From Acidimicrobiia bacterium (lineage in GTDB: Bacteria > Actinomycetota > Acidimicrobiia > Acidimicrobiales > Acidimicrobilacustridaceae): a stretch of 7,675 nucleotides of DNA. The stretch's first letter is position 1. Every line of letters starts with the position of its first letter. The translations under genes were made by a program, and so were the position numbers. The notes below the pieces were generated by a model. That model saw only the letters and a list, made by a program, of their open reading frames with translations, made no database searches and was not told where the DNA came from. This document shows positions 1 through 5,763 of this stretch, piece after piece. The DNA lies in contig JAEMTX010000057.1 of the NCBI GenBank assembly GCA_016462055.1, positions 1 to 7,675 on the forward strand. Direction: 5' to 3'.

Positions 1-2
1 GC

Positions 3-41
3 GTCCAGATGGGTCTCAGCGAGGAGCCGTTGAAGATCTGA
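3..41 (+). CDS. Possible C-terminal end of an upstream gene (partial)
   Basis: Reading from base 3, a short open stretch of 12 codons (VQMGLSEEPLKI) ends at a TGA at 39-41, leaving 66 bases before the preferred start of the next gene. This is what the tail of a same-strand upstream gene would look like, but 12 residues are too few to recognise a family. Frame 2 is also open, to about base 121, where it would overlap the next gene, so the frame choice is not certain. Confidence 0.3.
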   Translation, partial: VQMGLSEEPLKI

Positions 42-56
42 TTCTTCACTCCGCAG

Positions 57-62
57 TACACT
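57..62 (+). promoter_or_regulatory. Candidate -10 box (TACACT) for the nitroreductase-fusion gene
   Basis: TACACT fits the actinobacterial TAnnnT -10 pattern and would start transcription near bases 68-70. No convincing -35 hexamer is visible at 16-18 bases upstream; TTGAAG at 30-35 lies about 21 bases away, which is too far. A TTG codon at 69 falls right at the predicted transcription start. The box could therefore give either a leaderless TTG start or a leader of about 39 bases reaching the GTG at 108. Confidence 0.35.
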
Positions 63-97
63 TGCGGTTTGGGTGGCGACGTGGTCACCGCTTTGTT

Positions 98-103
98 GGG
101 GGA
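98..103 (+). promoter_or_regulatory. Ribosome binding site GGGGGA deciding the GTG start at 108
   Basis: GGGGGA sits four bases before GTG 108. It is the only Shine-Dalgarno-like run near the candidate starts (TTG 69, GTG 81, TTG 93, TTG 96, GTG 108). It favours 108 because the resulting N-terminus begins directly with the first helix of the NTF2-like domain. Confidence 0.5.
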
Positions 104-107
104 TCAA

Positions 108-1226
108 GTGAGCGATCGTAATAAATCCGCAGTCGAGCAGTTCTTTGTCGCTGGACGCGAGGTCGACCGTCTGTCGTTCATGACCGAAGACATCGAGTGG
201 TGGAATGGTCTTGGAAAGTTTCCTGCGGCGCCCGGTCAAACGGTGTTTCGTGGCAAAGATGAAGTTGGGGCTCGGATATTGGGACGAGCGCCCTCTCCTC
301 CGCAGCCGAACGGCCGACGAATCGATCGGTATGACCTGTCGACGATCAGTTTCGATGACGTCCATACGATTGCCGATGGGCCTTACGTCTTCCGTCAACA
401 CCTCTATAAAGCGACGACCATCGGCGGCAAGCCCTACGAAAACGTTTACGGATTCCTCTTTCGCTTCACCGATGACGGACTGATCGACCGCATCTGGGAA
501 CACTGGGGAACGTTGAACGCTTATGAAACCTTGTTTCAGGGTCCGCTTGTCGTTCATGACCCTGACGAGATTCTGATGACGACGCCGTCGGTTCGACAGC
601 GACTTGATCTCGAGCGTTCGGTTGACCGCGATGTCATTGCCGAGTGCATGGAGATTGCGGTTCACGCGCCCAATGGGTCAAACCAGCAGCCATATCGGTT
701 CATATTTGTCGATGACGCCGAAACCAAAGCCAAACTCGCAGCTATCTATCGCTCGGCAATGGCCGATTTCATTGGTCGTCCTCGCACCGATGCTGCCGAA
801 GATCGAGTTGATCGCACCTCTGAAGCGCAACAGCGCATCGCTCGAAGTGTTGCGTACCTCGCCGAGAATATTGAGAAGGTGCCGGTTCTTTGCGTTCCCA
901 TCGTCGCTGGTCGGACTGATGGAAATGGGTCCGGGGCCCATGCTGATCGAACTTCAACGTTTTGGCAGGCGGGGCGCTGGGGTTCAGTCGTTCCTGCTCT
1001 TTGGTCGTTCATGCTGGCGCTTCGATCGCGCGGACTCGGATCGGCGTGGACAACGTTGACGTTGATCCGCGAGCGCGAAGTTGCCGAAGTGTTGGGCATT
1101 CCCTACGACGAATGGATGCAGGTAGGTCTGTTCCCAATCGCCCACACAATTGGCACCGACTTCCGGATCACCCCGCGTAAGCCGGCTGAAGAACTGACGA
1201 GATGGAACCAATTCCGCAGTTCGTGA
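108..1226 (+). CDS. NTF2/SnoaL-like domain fused to a nitroreductase-family flavoprotein
   Basis: This is a predicted cytoplasmic two-domain protein of 372 residues from GTG 108. Residues about 5-143 resemble the NTF2/SnoaL fold: an N-terminal helix (SAVEQFF), an early WW pair, and late strands with VYGFLFRF and IDRIWEHW. Residues about 159-372 are a nitroreductase domain. It opens with SVRQRLDLERSVDRDVI, followed by the FMN-site motif APNGSNQQP at about 187-195, the interface motif GLGSAWTTL at about 309-317, and a VGLFPIAHTIG strand near 339-349. Family members use FMN and NAD(P)H to reduce nitro groups, quinones, enones or flavins; the substrate here cannot be told. The variant RxRLDLxRSV opening, in place of RRSxR, is the form I associate with actinobacterial nitroreductases. 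The NTF2 domain may shape or supply a substrate pocket, which is inference. The gene converges on the F420-type oxidoreductase gene with a 10-base gap and no visible terminator hairpin. A longer form starting at TTG 69 is possible. Confidence 0.9.
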   Translation: MSDRNKSAVEQFFVAGREVDRLSFMTEDIEWWNGLGKFPAAPGQTVFRGKDEVGARILGRAPSPPQPNGRRIDRYDLSTISFDDVHTIADGPYVFRQHLYKATTIGGKPYENVYGFLFRFTDDGLIDRIWEHWGTLNAYETLFQGPLVVHDPDEILMTTPSVRQRLDLERSVDRDVIAECMEIAVHAPNGSNQQPYRFIFVDDAETKAKLAAIYRSAMADFIGRPRTDAAEDRVDRTSEAQQRIARSVAYLAENIEKVPVLCVPIVAGRTDGNGSGAHADRTSTFWQAGRWGSVVPALWSFMLALRSRGLGSAWTTLTLIREREVAEVLGIPYDEWMQVGLFPIAHTIGTDFRITPRKPAEELTRWNQFRSS

Positions 1227-1236
1227 TTCGGATCCC

Positions 1237-2142
1237 TTAGGTTTCTAGCGGCAGTAGCGCTTCAGCGAGGGCACTGAGCTCTGCGTCAGGATCAGCATCT
1301 CCCACCAGGGGGATGATGACGAACTTCGACGCGCCGGCATCGATAAATTCTTTTAACAACGACGGGAGTGCATCTCGAGTCGGGATAACCGATCGGGGAT
1401 CGAGTCCCGGTCGGCGGCGTTCGATGAGATCAATAAATCGCTGGGGGAGTGGCCCGTCTGAGTATGAAATCAATGCGCCGTAATGCTCAGGGTCCATGGT
1501 TCGCCCGAATTCGTGTGCAGCCGCCTCAATCACTGGAATTGATTCCGCAACGTCTCTGGGCGAGCAGAACGATGGCAACCATCCGTCGCCGACTCGACCA
1601 ACGCGACGCAGTTCGCTGGGGGCAATGCCTCCGAGCCAAACATCGAGTCGTGATTGTGTGGGGCGAGGTAACACCTGAACATCATCGACAGAGAAAAACT
1701 CTCCGTGATGTGAAATGACTTCGCCGGTCCAACATGCGCGCATCAACGCGAGTGCTTCATCGTGACGACGTCCTCGCTCACCCCGTTTAACTCCGAATGC
1801 CCGTTGTTCTGGGGGGTCGACTGCTCCGAGGCCCACGGCGGGAAGAAAGCGTCCGCCGGAAAGCACGTCAAGGGTCGCTATTTCTTTTGCAAGGATGACT
1901 GGATTGCGGCCGGGAAGAACCAACACTGACGTACCGAGTTTCATTCGTGTCGTGCGACCGGCGGCGATAGCGAGGGCAATCATCGGGTCAGGTGTCTCTG
2001 CGCCGATCCGTTCCGACATCCACAAAGAATCGAATCCCAGTGATTCACAGCGGTCGACAATTGAGGCGAAACGATCGGGAGTCGCTGCCCCAGACAGGGT
2101 TCCGAGGCCAATTCCGACGCGGACTTTGATGGCGCTGGTCAT
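1237..2142 (-). CDS. LLM-class (luciferase-like) F420-dependent oxidoreductase
   Basis: The 301-residue product has the luciferase-like TIM-barrel layout. A first strand GIGLGTLSG lies at about residues 10-18, then GFDSLWMSER at 36-45, and the family-typical run LGTSVLVLPGRNPV...LDVLSGGRF at about 69-98. A GERGRRHDEALALMR helix follows at about 121-135, then WLGG at about 169-172 and GDGWLP near 185-190. Actinobacterial proteins with this pattern are usually annotated as F420-dependent rather than FMN-dependent, performing hydride transfer on alcohols, enones or similar compounds in the cytoplasm. Cofactor and substrate are inferred, not shown. I chose ATG 2142 over an in-frame GTG at 2157 because GAGGA lies six bases upstream of it and the barrel begins soon after. 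The gene is divergent from the lipoprotein gene at 2230, which could mean shared regulation. Confidence 0.92.
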   Translation of the reverse strand: MTSAIKVRVGIGLGTLSGAATPDRFASIVDRCESLGFDSLWMSERIGAETPDPMIALAIAAGRTTRMKLGTSVLVLPGRNPVILAKEIATLDVLSGGRFLPAVGLGAVDPPEQRAFGVKRGERGRRHDEALALMRACWTGEVISHHGEFFSVDDVQVLPRPTQSRLDVWLGGIAPSELRRVGRVGDGWLPSFCSPRDVAESIPVIEAAAHEFGRTMDPEHYGALISYSDGPLPQRFIDLIERRRPGLDPRSVIPTRDALPSLLKEFIDAGASKFVIIPLVGDADPDAELSALAEALLPLET

Positions 2143-2148
2143 GAGGCA

Positions 2149-2153
2149 TCCTC
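2149..2153 (-). promoter_or_regulatory. Ribosome binding site GAGGA for the LLM oxidoreductase
   Basis: On the minus strand GAGGA ends six bases before ATG 2142, which is optimal spacing. This supports 2142 as the true start rather than the upstream GTG at 2157, which would put the site inside the coding region. Confidence 0.6.
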
Positions 2154-2186
2154 GCACTTCATTGCACTTGTGCGCATCACTGCAGC

Positions 2187-2196
2187 AGCGATCGCT
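2187..2196. promoter_or_regulatory. Perfect 10-base palindrome in the divergent spacer, possible operator
   Basis: AGCGATCGCT reads the same on both strands and sits centrally in the 87-base spacer (2143-2229) between the oxidoreductase and lipoprotein genes. It overlaps a weak minus-strand -10-like TAGAGC (2194-2199). The spacer also holds two direct copies of GCACTT exactly ten bases apart (2154-2159 and 2164-2169). Either could be a regulator site, but the core CGATCG is common throughout this window, so the palindrome may be compositional. Confidence 0.3.
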
Positions 2197-2215
2197 CTAC
2201 CGGGGCGTGGCCGCG

Positions 2216-2221
2216 TACAGT
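2216..2221 (+). promoter_or_regulatory. Candidate -10 box (TACAGT) for leaderless expression of the lipoprotein gene
   Basis: TACAGT fits TAnnnT and is followed by eight bases and then TTG 2230, the spacing expected if transcription begins at or next to the start codon. No Shine-Dalgarno sequence precedes TTG 2230, which is consistent with leaderless translation. No good -35 hexamer is visible. Confidence 0.35.
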
Positions 2222-2229
2222 CATAGACC

Positions 2230-3882
2230 TTGAACGCCCCCCGTTCCCCCTTTGGCCGTTTTGTGCGACTTGGCACACCTGTTGCTGTAGCCCTTGCCGT
2301 TTTGTCGTTGGCGGCTTGCTCAGGCTCAAAAACAATGTCAGCAGTGACGACCGAGTCGACCACGTCAACTGTGGCAAACGCATCGGGGCCGATCGAAGGC
2401 GGAACGCTCGATATCGCGGTTGCGGCTGTTCCGGCCAAGTGGGCCCCAAATGGTGGGCAATGGACCACTGATGAACTTCAAGCAGCGCGAGCGGTTTATG
2501 ACCGACTCATGGTTCGTGATGAAAACGATCAACCCGTTCCTGAGCTTCTTGCCTCGGTGGTTCCGAATTCAAGTTTCACGGCTTGGACGCTAAGGATTCG
2601 TCCAGGAGTTTTATTCAGTGATGGAATGCCGCTCACAGCAGAGATCGTTGCCTTCAATTTGAAAGCCCAACAGGGCGATCGTTCGAATGCCGACCTACTC
2701 ATGCCAATTTCTACGATCACGGTGACTGATCCACAAACTGTTTTGGTCACGATGTCGACGGCTTGGTCGACGTTTTCCGAGGTACTTACGACGCGAATCG
2801 GAACCGTCGCCGCGCCAGTGACCCTTTTAGGCTTCGACCCACGCCCGATTGGCACTGGACCGTTTATCTGGTCAGGTGTTGACGAAGTAGGCGTAACGAT
2901 CCTGGTGAAGAACCCCACGTATTGGAAAAAGGGTTTACCTCATCTCGACGCTGTTCGATTGGTTCCCATTGCGGATGCTGCTGATCGTGTGACTGCTGCA
3001 ATCGATGGAAAGGTTGGCATGGTCGCAGTTGATGAGCCGCGACAACTCGTTCGTCTTGAGAGTGTGCAGAATCGAGAGTCCAAAATCACGATTCATGATG
3101 ATCGCAACGCAGAGCGCCCAAAGGTGAACATCGCGTTGGAGACGGGCAAAGCTCCATTCGATCGGTTGACTGCTCGCCGGGCAGTCGCGTATGCGACAGA
3201 TCGGGCTGAGATTCTTTCCAAGGCGTTTGCCGGTCAGGGGACGATTGCTCGAGGGATGATGAGCGATACGTCTCCGTGGTTTGTCGACCACACCGCTCCT
3301 ATGCGTGATGTGGATCGCGCAAGGAAGAACGCGGAGGAGTACACGAAAGAGACTGGACTTCCGCTCACATTCCGGCTGTCAGTTTCTCCCGGCACGACGA
3401 TGGAGCGCGTCGCATCGCTATGGCGCGGACAACTTGAGCAAGCAGGGATCGATCTAACAATCGATCTTGTAGAGCCGCCGGTGCTTTCCCTCGCTGCTGC
3501 AATCGGGGAGTTCCAAGCCATTTTGCAGGTGGGGTTCGACTCGCCTCATCCGGATTTCTACGAGCCGCTCTTCTACGGCATACCTGCGGAACAAACGGCG
3601 ATCAGTGGCAATCCCACGCGATATATCAACCCATTGGTCACCAAAGCGTTTACCGACGCCCGATCGACTGCCGATGTGACTCGACAGGTTGATGATTACG
3701 GCACCATCCAAGAACAAATCGCAATCGATCTGCCCTATCTGTTTCTCCTACAGGTCCGTGAAGTGATGGTGACATCGCCGAAACTTCGTGACGTCATTAG
3801 TTGGTCGACGGGTTCAGGAGCCGATGGTCTTGGTCAAGACGACGCCACCGTGTCACTGGCCCAGTTGTGGTTCGCCCGCTGA
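2230..3882 (+). CDS. ABC-transporter substrate-binding lipoprotein, family 5 (peptide/nickel type)
   Basis: This 550-residue protein has a lipoprotein signal: a basic N-terminus with three Arg, a hydrophobic run at about residues 14-29, and the lipobox LAAC with Cys30. A Ser/Thr-rich linker follows to about residue 53. The mature part starts with GGTLDIAVA and continues with the family 5 pattern, including YDRLM at 90-94, VPELLASVVP, and the run ending in RPGVLFSDG at about 124-132. The C-terminal lobe contains LSVSPGTTMERVASLW and QLEQAGIDLTIDLV. Length is normal for the family. Such proteins sit on the outer face of the membrane and hand oligopeptides, nickel or other solutes to an ABC importer. 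The ligand cannot be predicted. No permease or ATPase genes adjoin it here, since the next gene is convergent. The TTG start keeps a well-formed basic n-region; GTG 2263 is an alternative that would leave a very short one. Confidence 0.9.
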   Translation: MNAPRSPFGRFVRLGTPVAVALAVLSLAACSGSKTMSAVTTESTTSTVANASGPIEGGTLDIAVAAVPAKWAPNGGQWTTDELQAARAVYDRLMVRDENDQPVPELLASVVPNSSFTAWTLRIRPGVLFSDGMPLTAEIVAFNLKAQQGDRSNADLLMPISTITVTDPQTVLVTMSTAWSTFSEVLTTRIGTVAAPVTLLGFDPRPIGTGPFIWSGVDEVGVTILVKNPTYWKKGLPHLDAVRLVPIADAADRVTAAIDGKVGMVAVDEPRQLVRLESVQNRESKITIHDDRNAERPKVNIALETGKAPFDRLTARRAVAYATDRAEILSKAFAGQGTIARGMMSDTSPWFVDHTAPMRDVDRARKNAEEYTKETGLPLTFRLSVSPGTTMERVASLWRGQLEQAGIDLTIDLVEPPVLSLAAAIGEFQAILQVGFDSPHPDFYEPLFYGIPAEQTAISGNPTRYINPLVTKAFTDARSTADVTRQVDDYGTIQEQIAIDLPYLFLLQVREVMVTSPKLRDVISWSTGSGADGLGQDDATVSLAQLWFAR

Positions 3883-3900
3883 ACGCTTGTGAAATCGGAG

Positions 3901-4383
3901 TCAGATCGGAGTTCCGGCAAACGGTGAAGGGTCAGCGCTGACGGGAATCTCGGGCACTGTCCAGTCCATGCGAGCCGAGAGGTTTGCTGCGACCGTCGCC
4001 CACTCTTTTGGGTTCCATCCCTGCGCTGATAATTCAACCTGGTGGGCCTGATTGATGTGGACAAAGGCGGGGAGAGTCTCGAGGCCAAAGGCTTTGGCTG
4101 CTGTGCGGTCGGGATCGGCGAAGACCAAGATCTCTGAAGCAAGTGGTCCGACGAAGTTGCGGACCTCAGATTCGGTCGCGGTTAGGAGTAGAGCGATGCG
4201 AACGTCGGCCTCGGCATAATCGCGAAGAATTCGAAGGGCGGTCTTCAGGATCAAGGAACTTTCGTTGGTGAAGGGGTCCAGAACCACGATCGCCAGATGG
4301 AAGTTCGTGGTCCATTCCGAGATCGGACGGCTTTCGCCAGTGAGGGGATTGAGTTCTACGGAAGCCTGCACATCGGTAGTCAC
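3901..4383 (-). CDS. Cysteine-free thioredoxin-fold protein
   Basis: The product is 160 residues from GTG 4383. The middle resembles a TlpA/thioredoxin-like fold: a strand FHLAIVVLDPF, a helix ILKTALRILRDYAEADV, a strand ADVRIALLLT, then FADPDRTAAKAFGLETLPAFVHI. The Leu-Pro in that last motif sits where thioredoxins carry the cis-proline (about residue 105), and a further strand and helix (VELSAQGW...WATVAANL) follow. The usual CxxC is absent (LDPFTNES occupies that place) and the protein has no cysteine at all from this start, so classical disulfide chemistry is unlikely. A binding or scaffold role is inference. The frame stays open to a GTG at 4479, but that would overlap the divergent membrane-protein gene by 19 bases and adds a poorly folded-looking N-terminus; GTG 4425 is a further option. 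It converges on the lipoprotein gene with an 18-base gap. Confidence 0.78.
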   Translation of the reverse strand: MTTDVQASVELNPLTGESRPISEWTTNFHLAIVVLDPFTNESSLILKTALRILRDYAEADVRIALLLTATESEVRNFVGPLASEILVFADPDRTAAKAFGLETLPAFVHINQAHQVELSAQGWNPKEWATVAANLSARMDWTVPEIPVSADPSPFAGTPI

Positions 4384-4391
4384 AGCCTCAG

Positions 4392-4397
4392 AAGGTA
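4392..4397 (-). promoter_or_regulatory. Candidate -10 box (TACCTT) for the thioredoxin-fold gene
   Basis: On the minus strand TACCTT is followed by eight bases and then GTG 4383, a leaderless arrangement like those upstream of 4942 and 5764. A GAGG lies only two bases before the GTG, too close for a standard ribosome site. This box is part of why I prefer the 4383 start. Confidence 0.35.
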
Positions 4398-4404
4398 GCG
4401 CGAG

Positions 4405-4410
4405 TAGGTT
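4405..4410 (+). promoter_or_regulatory. Candidate -10 box (TAGGTT) for the DUF2269-like membrane gene
   Basis: TAGGTT fits TAnnnT and would place the transcription start near 4417, giving a leader of about 44 bases that contains the AGGAG ribosome site at 4451-4455. It lies only seven bases from the opposite-strand TACCTT box, so the two promoters would overlap. No clear -35 hexamer is seen. Confidence 0.3.
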
Positions 4411-4450
4411 GGAGGGACCGCACACGGGCGAAGAGTCCGAGAACTTCTTT

Positions 4451-4455
4451 AGGAG
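4451..4455 (+). promoter_or_regulatory. Ribosome binding site AGGAG for the membrane-protein gene
   Basis: AGGAG sits five bases before ATG 4461. It is the clearest Shine-Dalgarno sequence in the window and fixes the start of the membrane protein, in contrast to the leaderless-looking genes that follow it. Confidence 0.65.
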
Positions 4456-4460
4456 CCACC

Positions 4461-4916
4461 ATGGTTGTCCTTGCCGCACTGAACAGCACCGGGTACAAGA
4501 TCGTTCTGCTGATCCACGTTCTTGCTGTCATCGTGGGGTTTGCGCCGCTGTGGCTTACCCCCGTGATGATTCGTCTTACTGCAGCGGGCGACAAAGCTGC
4601 CGCTGACGGACTCGAGGTCTCGATCCTCCGCTTCTCTCTCCCGGGTATCGGCATCGCTGGGATTCTGGGTTTCGGGCTCGCCGGGATGAGCGAAAAGGTT
4701 TTCAAGGTGTCGCAGACGTGGTTGTCGATCTCTGCTGTGCTCTGGATCGTGCTGCTTGCGGTTCTGTTCTTTGTCGCTCGTCCAGCCATTAAGGCATTCC
4801 GCGATGGAGACGTTGCCGCACGCGGTCGCATCATGATGGCAACGGGGATTGGTCACCTGATCCTCGTGGTGACGTTGTATCTCATGATCTTCAAGCCAGG
4901 ACTCTCAGGCGCCTGA
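4461..4916 (+). CDS. Four-helix integral membrane protein, DUF2269-like
   Basis: The 151-residue product is strongly hydrophobic, with four predicted membrane segments at about residues 13-36, 54-75, 86-108 and 127-145. Short charged loops separate them, such as TAAGDKAAADG and RDGDVAARGR. Size, helix number and a histidine inside the first helix (His19, LLIHVLAVIVG) and the last helix (His132, GIGHLILVV) fit the DUF2269 group of predicted membrane proteins, whose function is not established. Family assignment is from pattern only. Paired intramembrane histidines can bind heme in other small membrane proteins, but nothing here proves it. The gene diverges from the thioredoxin-fold gene and is followed 25 bases later by the eIF2B-like gene. 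Confidence 0.82.
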   Translation: MVVLAALNSTGYKIVLLIHVLAVIVGFAPLWLTPVMIRLTAAGDKAAADGLEVSILRFSLPGIGIAGILGFGLAGMSEKVFKVSQTWLSISAVLWIVLLAVLFFVARPAIKAFRDGDVAARGRIMMATGIGHLILVVTLYLMIFKPGLSGA

Positions 4917-4923
4917 AGCATCT

Positions 4924-4932
4924 CGGTAGGGT
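4924..4932 (+). promoter_or_regulatory. CGGTAGGGT box: candidate -10 for the eIF2B-like gene
   Basis: The nine bases contain the TAGGGT hexamer (TAnnnT) and end nine bases before ATG 4942. No Shine-Dalgarno sequence lies between box and start, which suggests a leaderless or nearly leaderless transcript. The same nine bases recur before the next gene (5748-5756). The -35 region is not recognisable. Confidence 0.5.
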
Positions 4933-4941
4933 GCTGCTCTA

Positions 4942-5742
4942 ATGCACCCCGTTGAACGACTCCGCTACGTGGCTCGGGCCACGGGCTATCCCCAAAGCGT
5001 GATTGTTTCTGAAACGGCGCGGGCGCTCGCGAGTTACGCCAACGACCCTCAGGGTCTGGTCACCGCGTGTCGACGCATGGTGCAGCGTCAGCCCGGATCT
5101 GCTCCATTGGTTTGGCTTTGTGCCCGCGTCCTTTGCGCGGGCGACCCCTATGCAGAAATCCGCGCCGCTCTCGAAGAACTCGAAAATGATCGCACCTCGG
5201 TTGAATTAGCTCATTCGCTTCCAGACGAAGCAACCATCGTTGTGCTGGGTTGGCCCGAACTCATCGGAGCAGCGCTGCCCCGGCGGGGAGACGTTGAAGT
5301 CTTGGTTGTCGACGTCCACCAAGAAGGCGGCGGTCTCGTAATGCAGCTCGTCGATGCCGACGTGAATGCCCTCGATGTACCGCTGGCCGGACTCGGCGCT
5401 GCCGTTGCCCATGCCGACCTCGTCCTACTCGAGGCGTCGATGGTTGCACCCACCGAATGGTTGGGAGTTTCCGGATCCTTGGCTGCCGCATCGGTTGCGA
5501 AAGCGAACGAGATACCGGTGTGGGCAGTGGCCGGTGTCGGGCGCTTCCTGCCCCAACGGATGTGGGAACCAGTACGCGAACGAATTATCCCCGAGGAACC
5601 ATGGGACGCCGACGACGAGGTTGTTCCGTTGTCGATGATCGACAAAATCGTTGGGCCGACTGGTCCGCTTGCGGTGGTTGATGCGTTGCGCCGCACCGAT
5701 TGCCCGATCGCAACGGAATTGTTTAAAGGCGACGTCATCTAG
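4942..5742 (+). CDS. eIF2B/MtnA-related (ISOCOT-fold) protein of unknown role
   Basis: The product has 266 residues. An N-terminal part (about 1-92) looks helical and carries VSETARALASYANDP and a run of charged helix. From about residue 97 it follows the pattern of the initiation-factor-2B / methylthioribose-1-phosphate isomerase fold: alternating strands (ATIVVLGW, DVEVLVVDV), then ADLVLLEASMVAP at 158-170, then GVSGSLAAASVAKANEIPV from 175 and WAVAGVGRFLP to 204. In the family the matching stretch reads like DLVLVGADxV...NKxGT...A...gvPvyV. The Asp of GAD, catalytic in MtnA, appears as Glu (LLEAS), so sugar-phosphate isomerase activity is doubtful. Bacteria have no eIF2B, so a nucleotide- or sugar-phosphate-binding role is inferred only from the fold. 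The gene follows the membrane protein by 25 bases and precedes the peptidase gene by 21, each boundary with its own candidate promoter. Confidence 0.8.
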   Translation: MHPVERLRYVARATGYPQSVIVSETARALASYANDPQGLVTACRRMVQRQPGSAPLVWLCARVLCAGDPYAEIRAALEELENDRTSVELAHSLPDEATIVVLGWPELIGAALPRRGDVEVLVVDVHQEGGGLVMQLVDADVNALDVPLAGLGAAVAHADLVLLEASMVAPTEWLGVSGSLAAASVAKANEIPVWAVAGVGRFLPQRMWEPVRERIIPEEPWDADDEVVPLSMIDKIVGPTGPLAVVDALRRTDCPIATELFKGDVI

Positions 5743-5747
5743 GTCCC

Positions 5748-5756
5748 CGGTAGGGT
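5748..5756 (+). promoter_or_regulatory. CGGTAGGGT box: candidate -10 for the peptidase-eutB operon
   Basis: An identical copy of the 4924-4932 element ends seven bases before ATG 5764, which is the ideal distance for a transcript starting at the A of the start codon. The ATG has no Shine-Dalgarno sequence. If real, it would drive the DUF885-like gene and, through the ATGA overlap, eutB. Confidence 0.55.
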
Positions 5757-5763
5757 TCGGGTC

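Noticed and set aside
3880..3910. Possible terminator between the convergent lipoprotein and thioredoxin-fold genes
   Set aside because: Only a four-base stem (CGGA/TCCG) with a two-base loop and no T-run is present, too weak to call. The 1227-1236 convergent gap also lacks a hairpin.
4455..4464. GCCACCATGG, identical to a strong eukaryotic Kozak context, at the membrane-protein start
   Set aside because: The AGGAG five bases upstream and the bacterial gene context explain the start; the match is coincidental and there is no sign of vector or eukaryotic sequence.
5211..5738. A 175-codon minus-strand open frame inside the eIF2B-like gene
   Set aside because: Its product is low-complexity Ser/Thr/Pro/Arg sequence, typical of the complement of a GC-rich coding frame, while the plus-strand frame has a coherent fold pattern.
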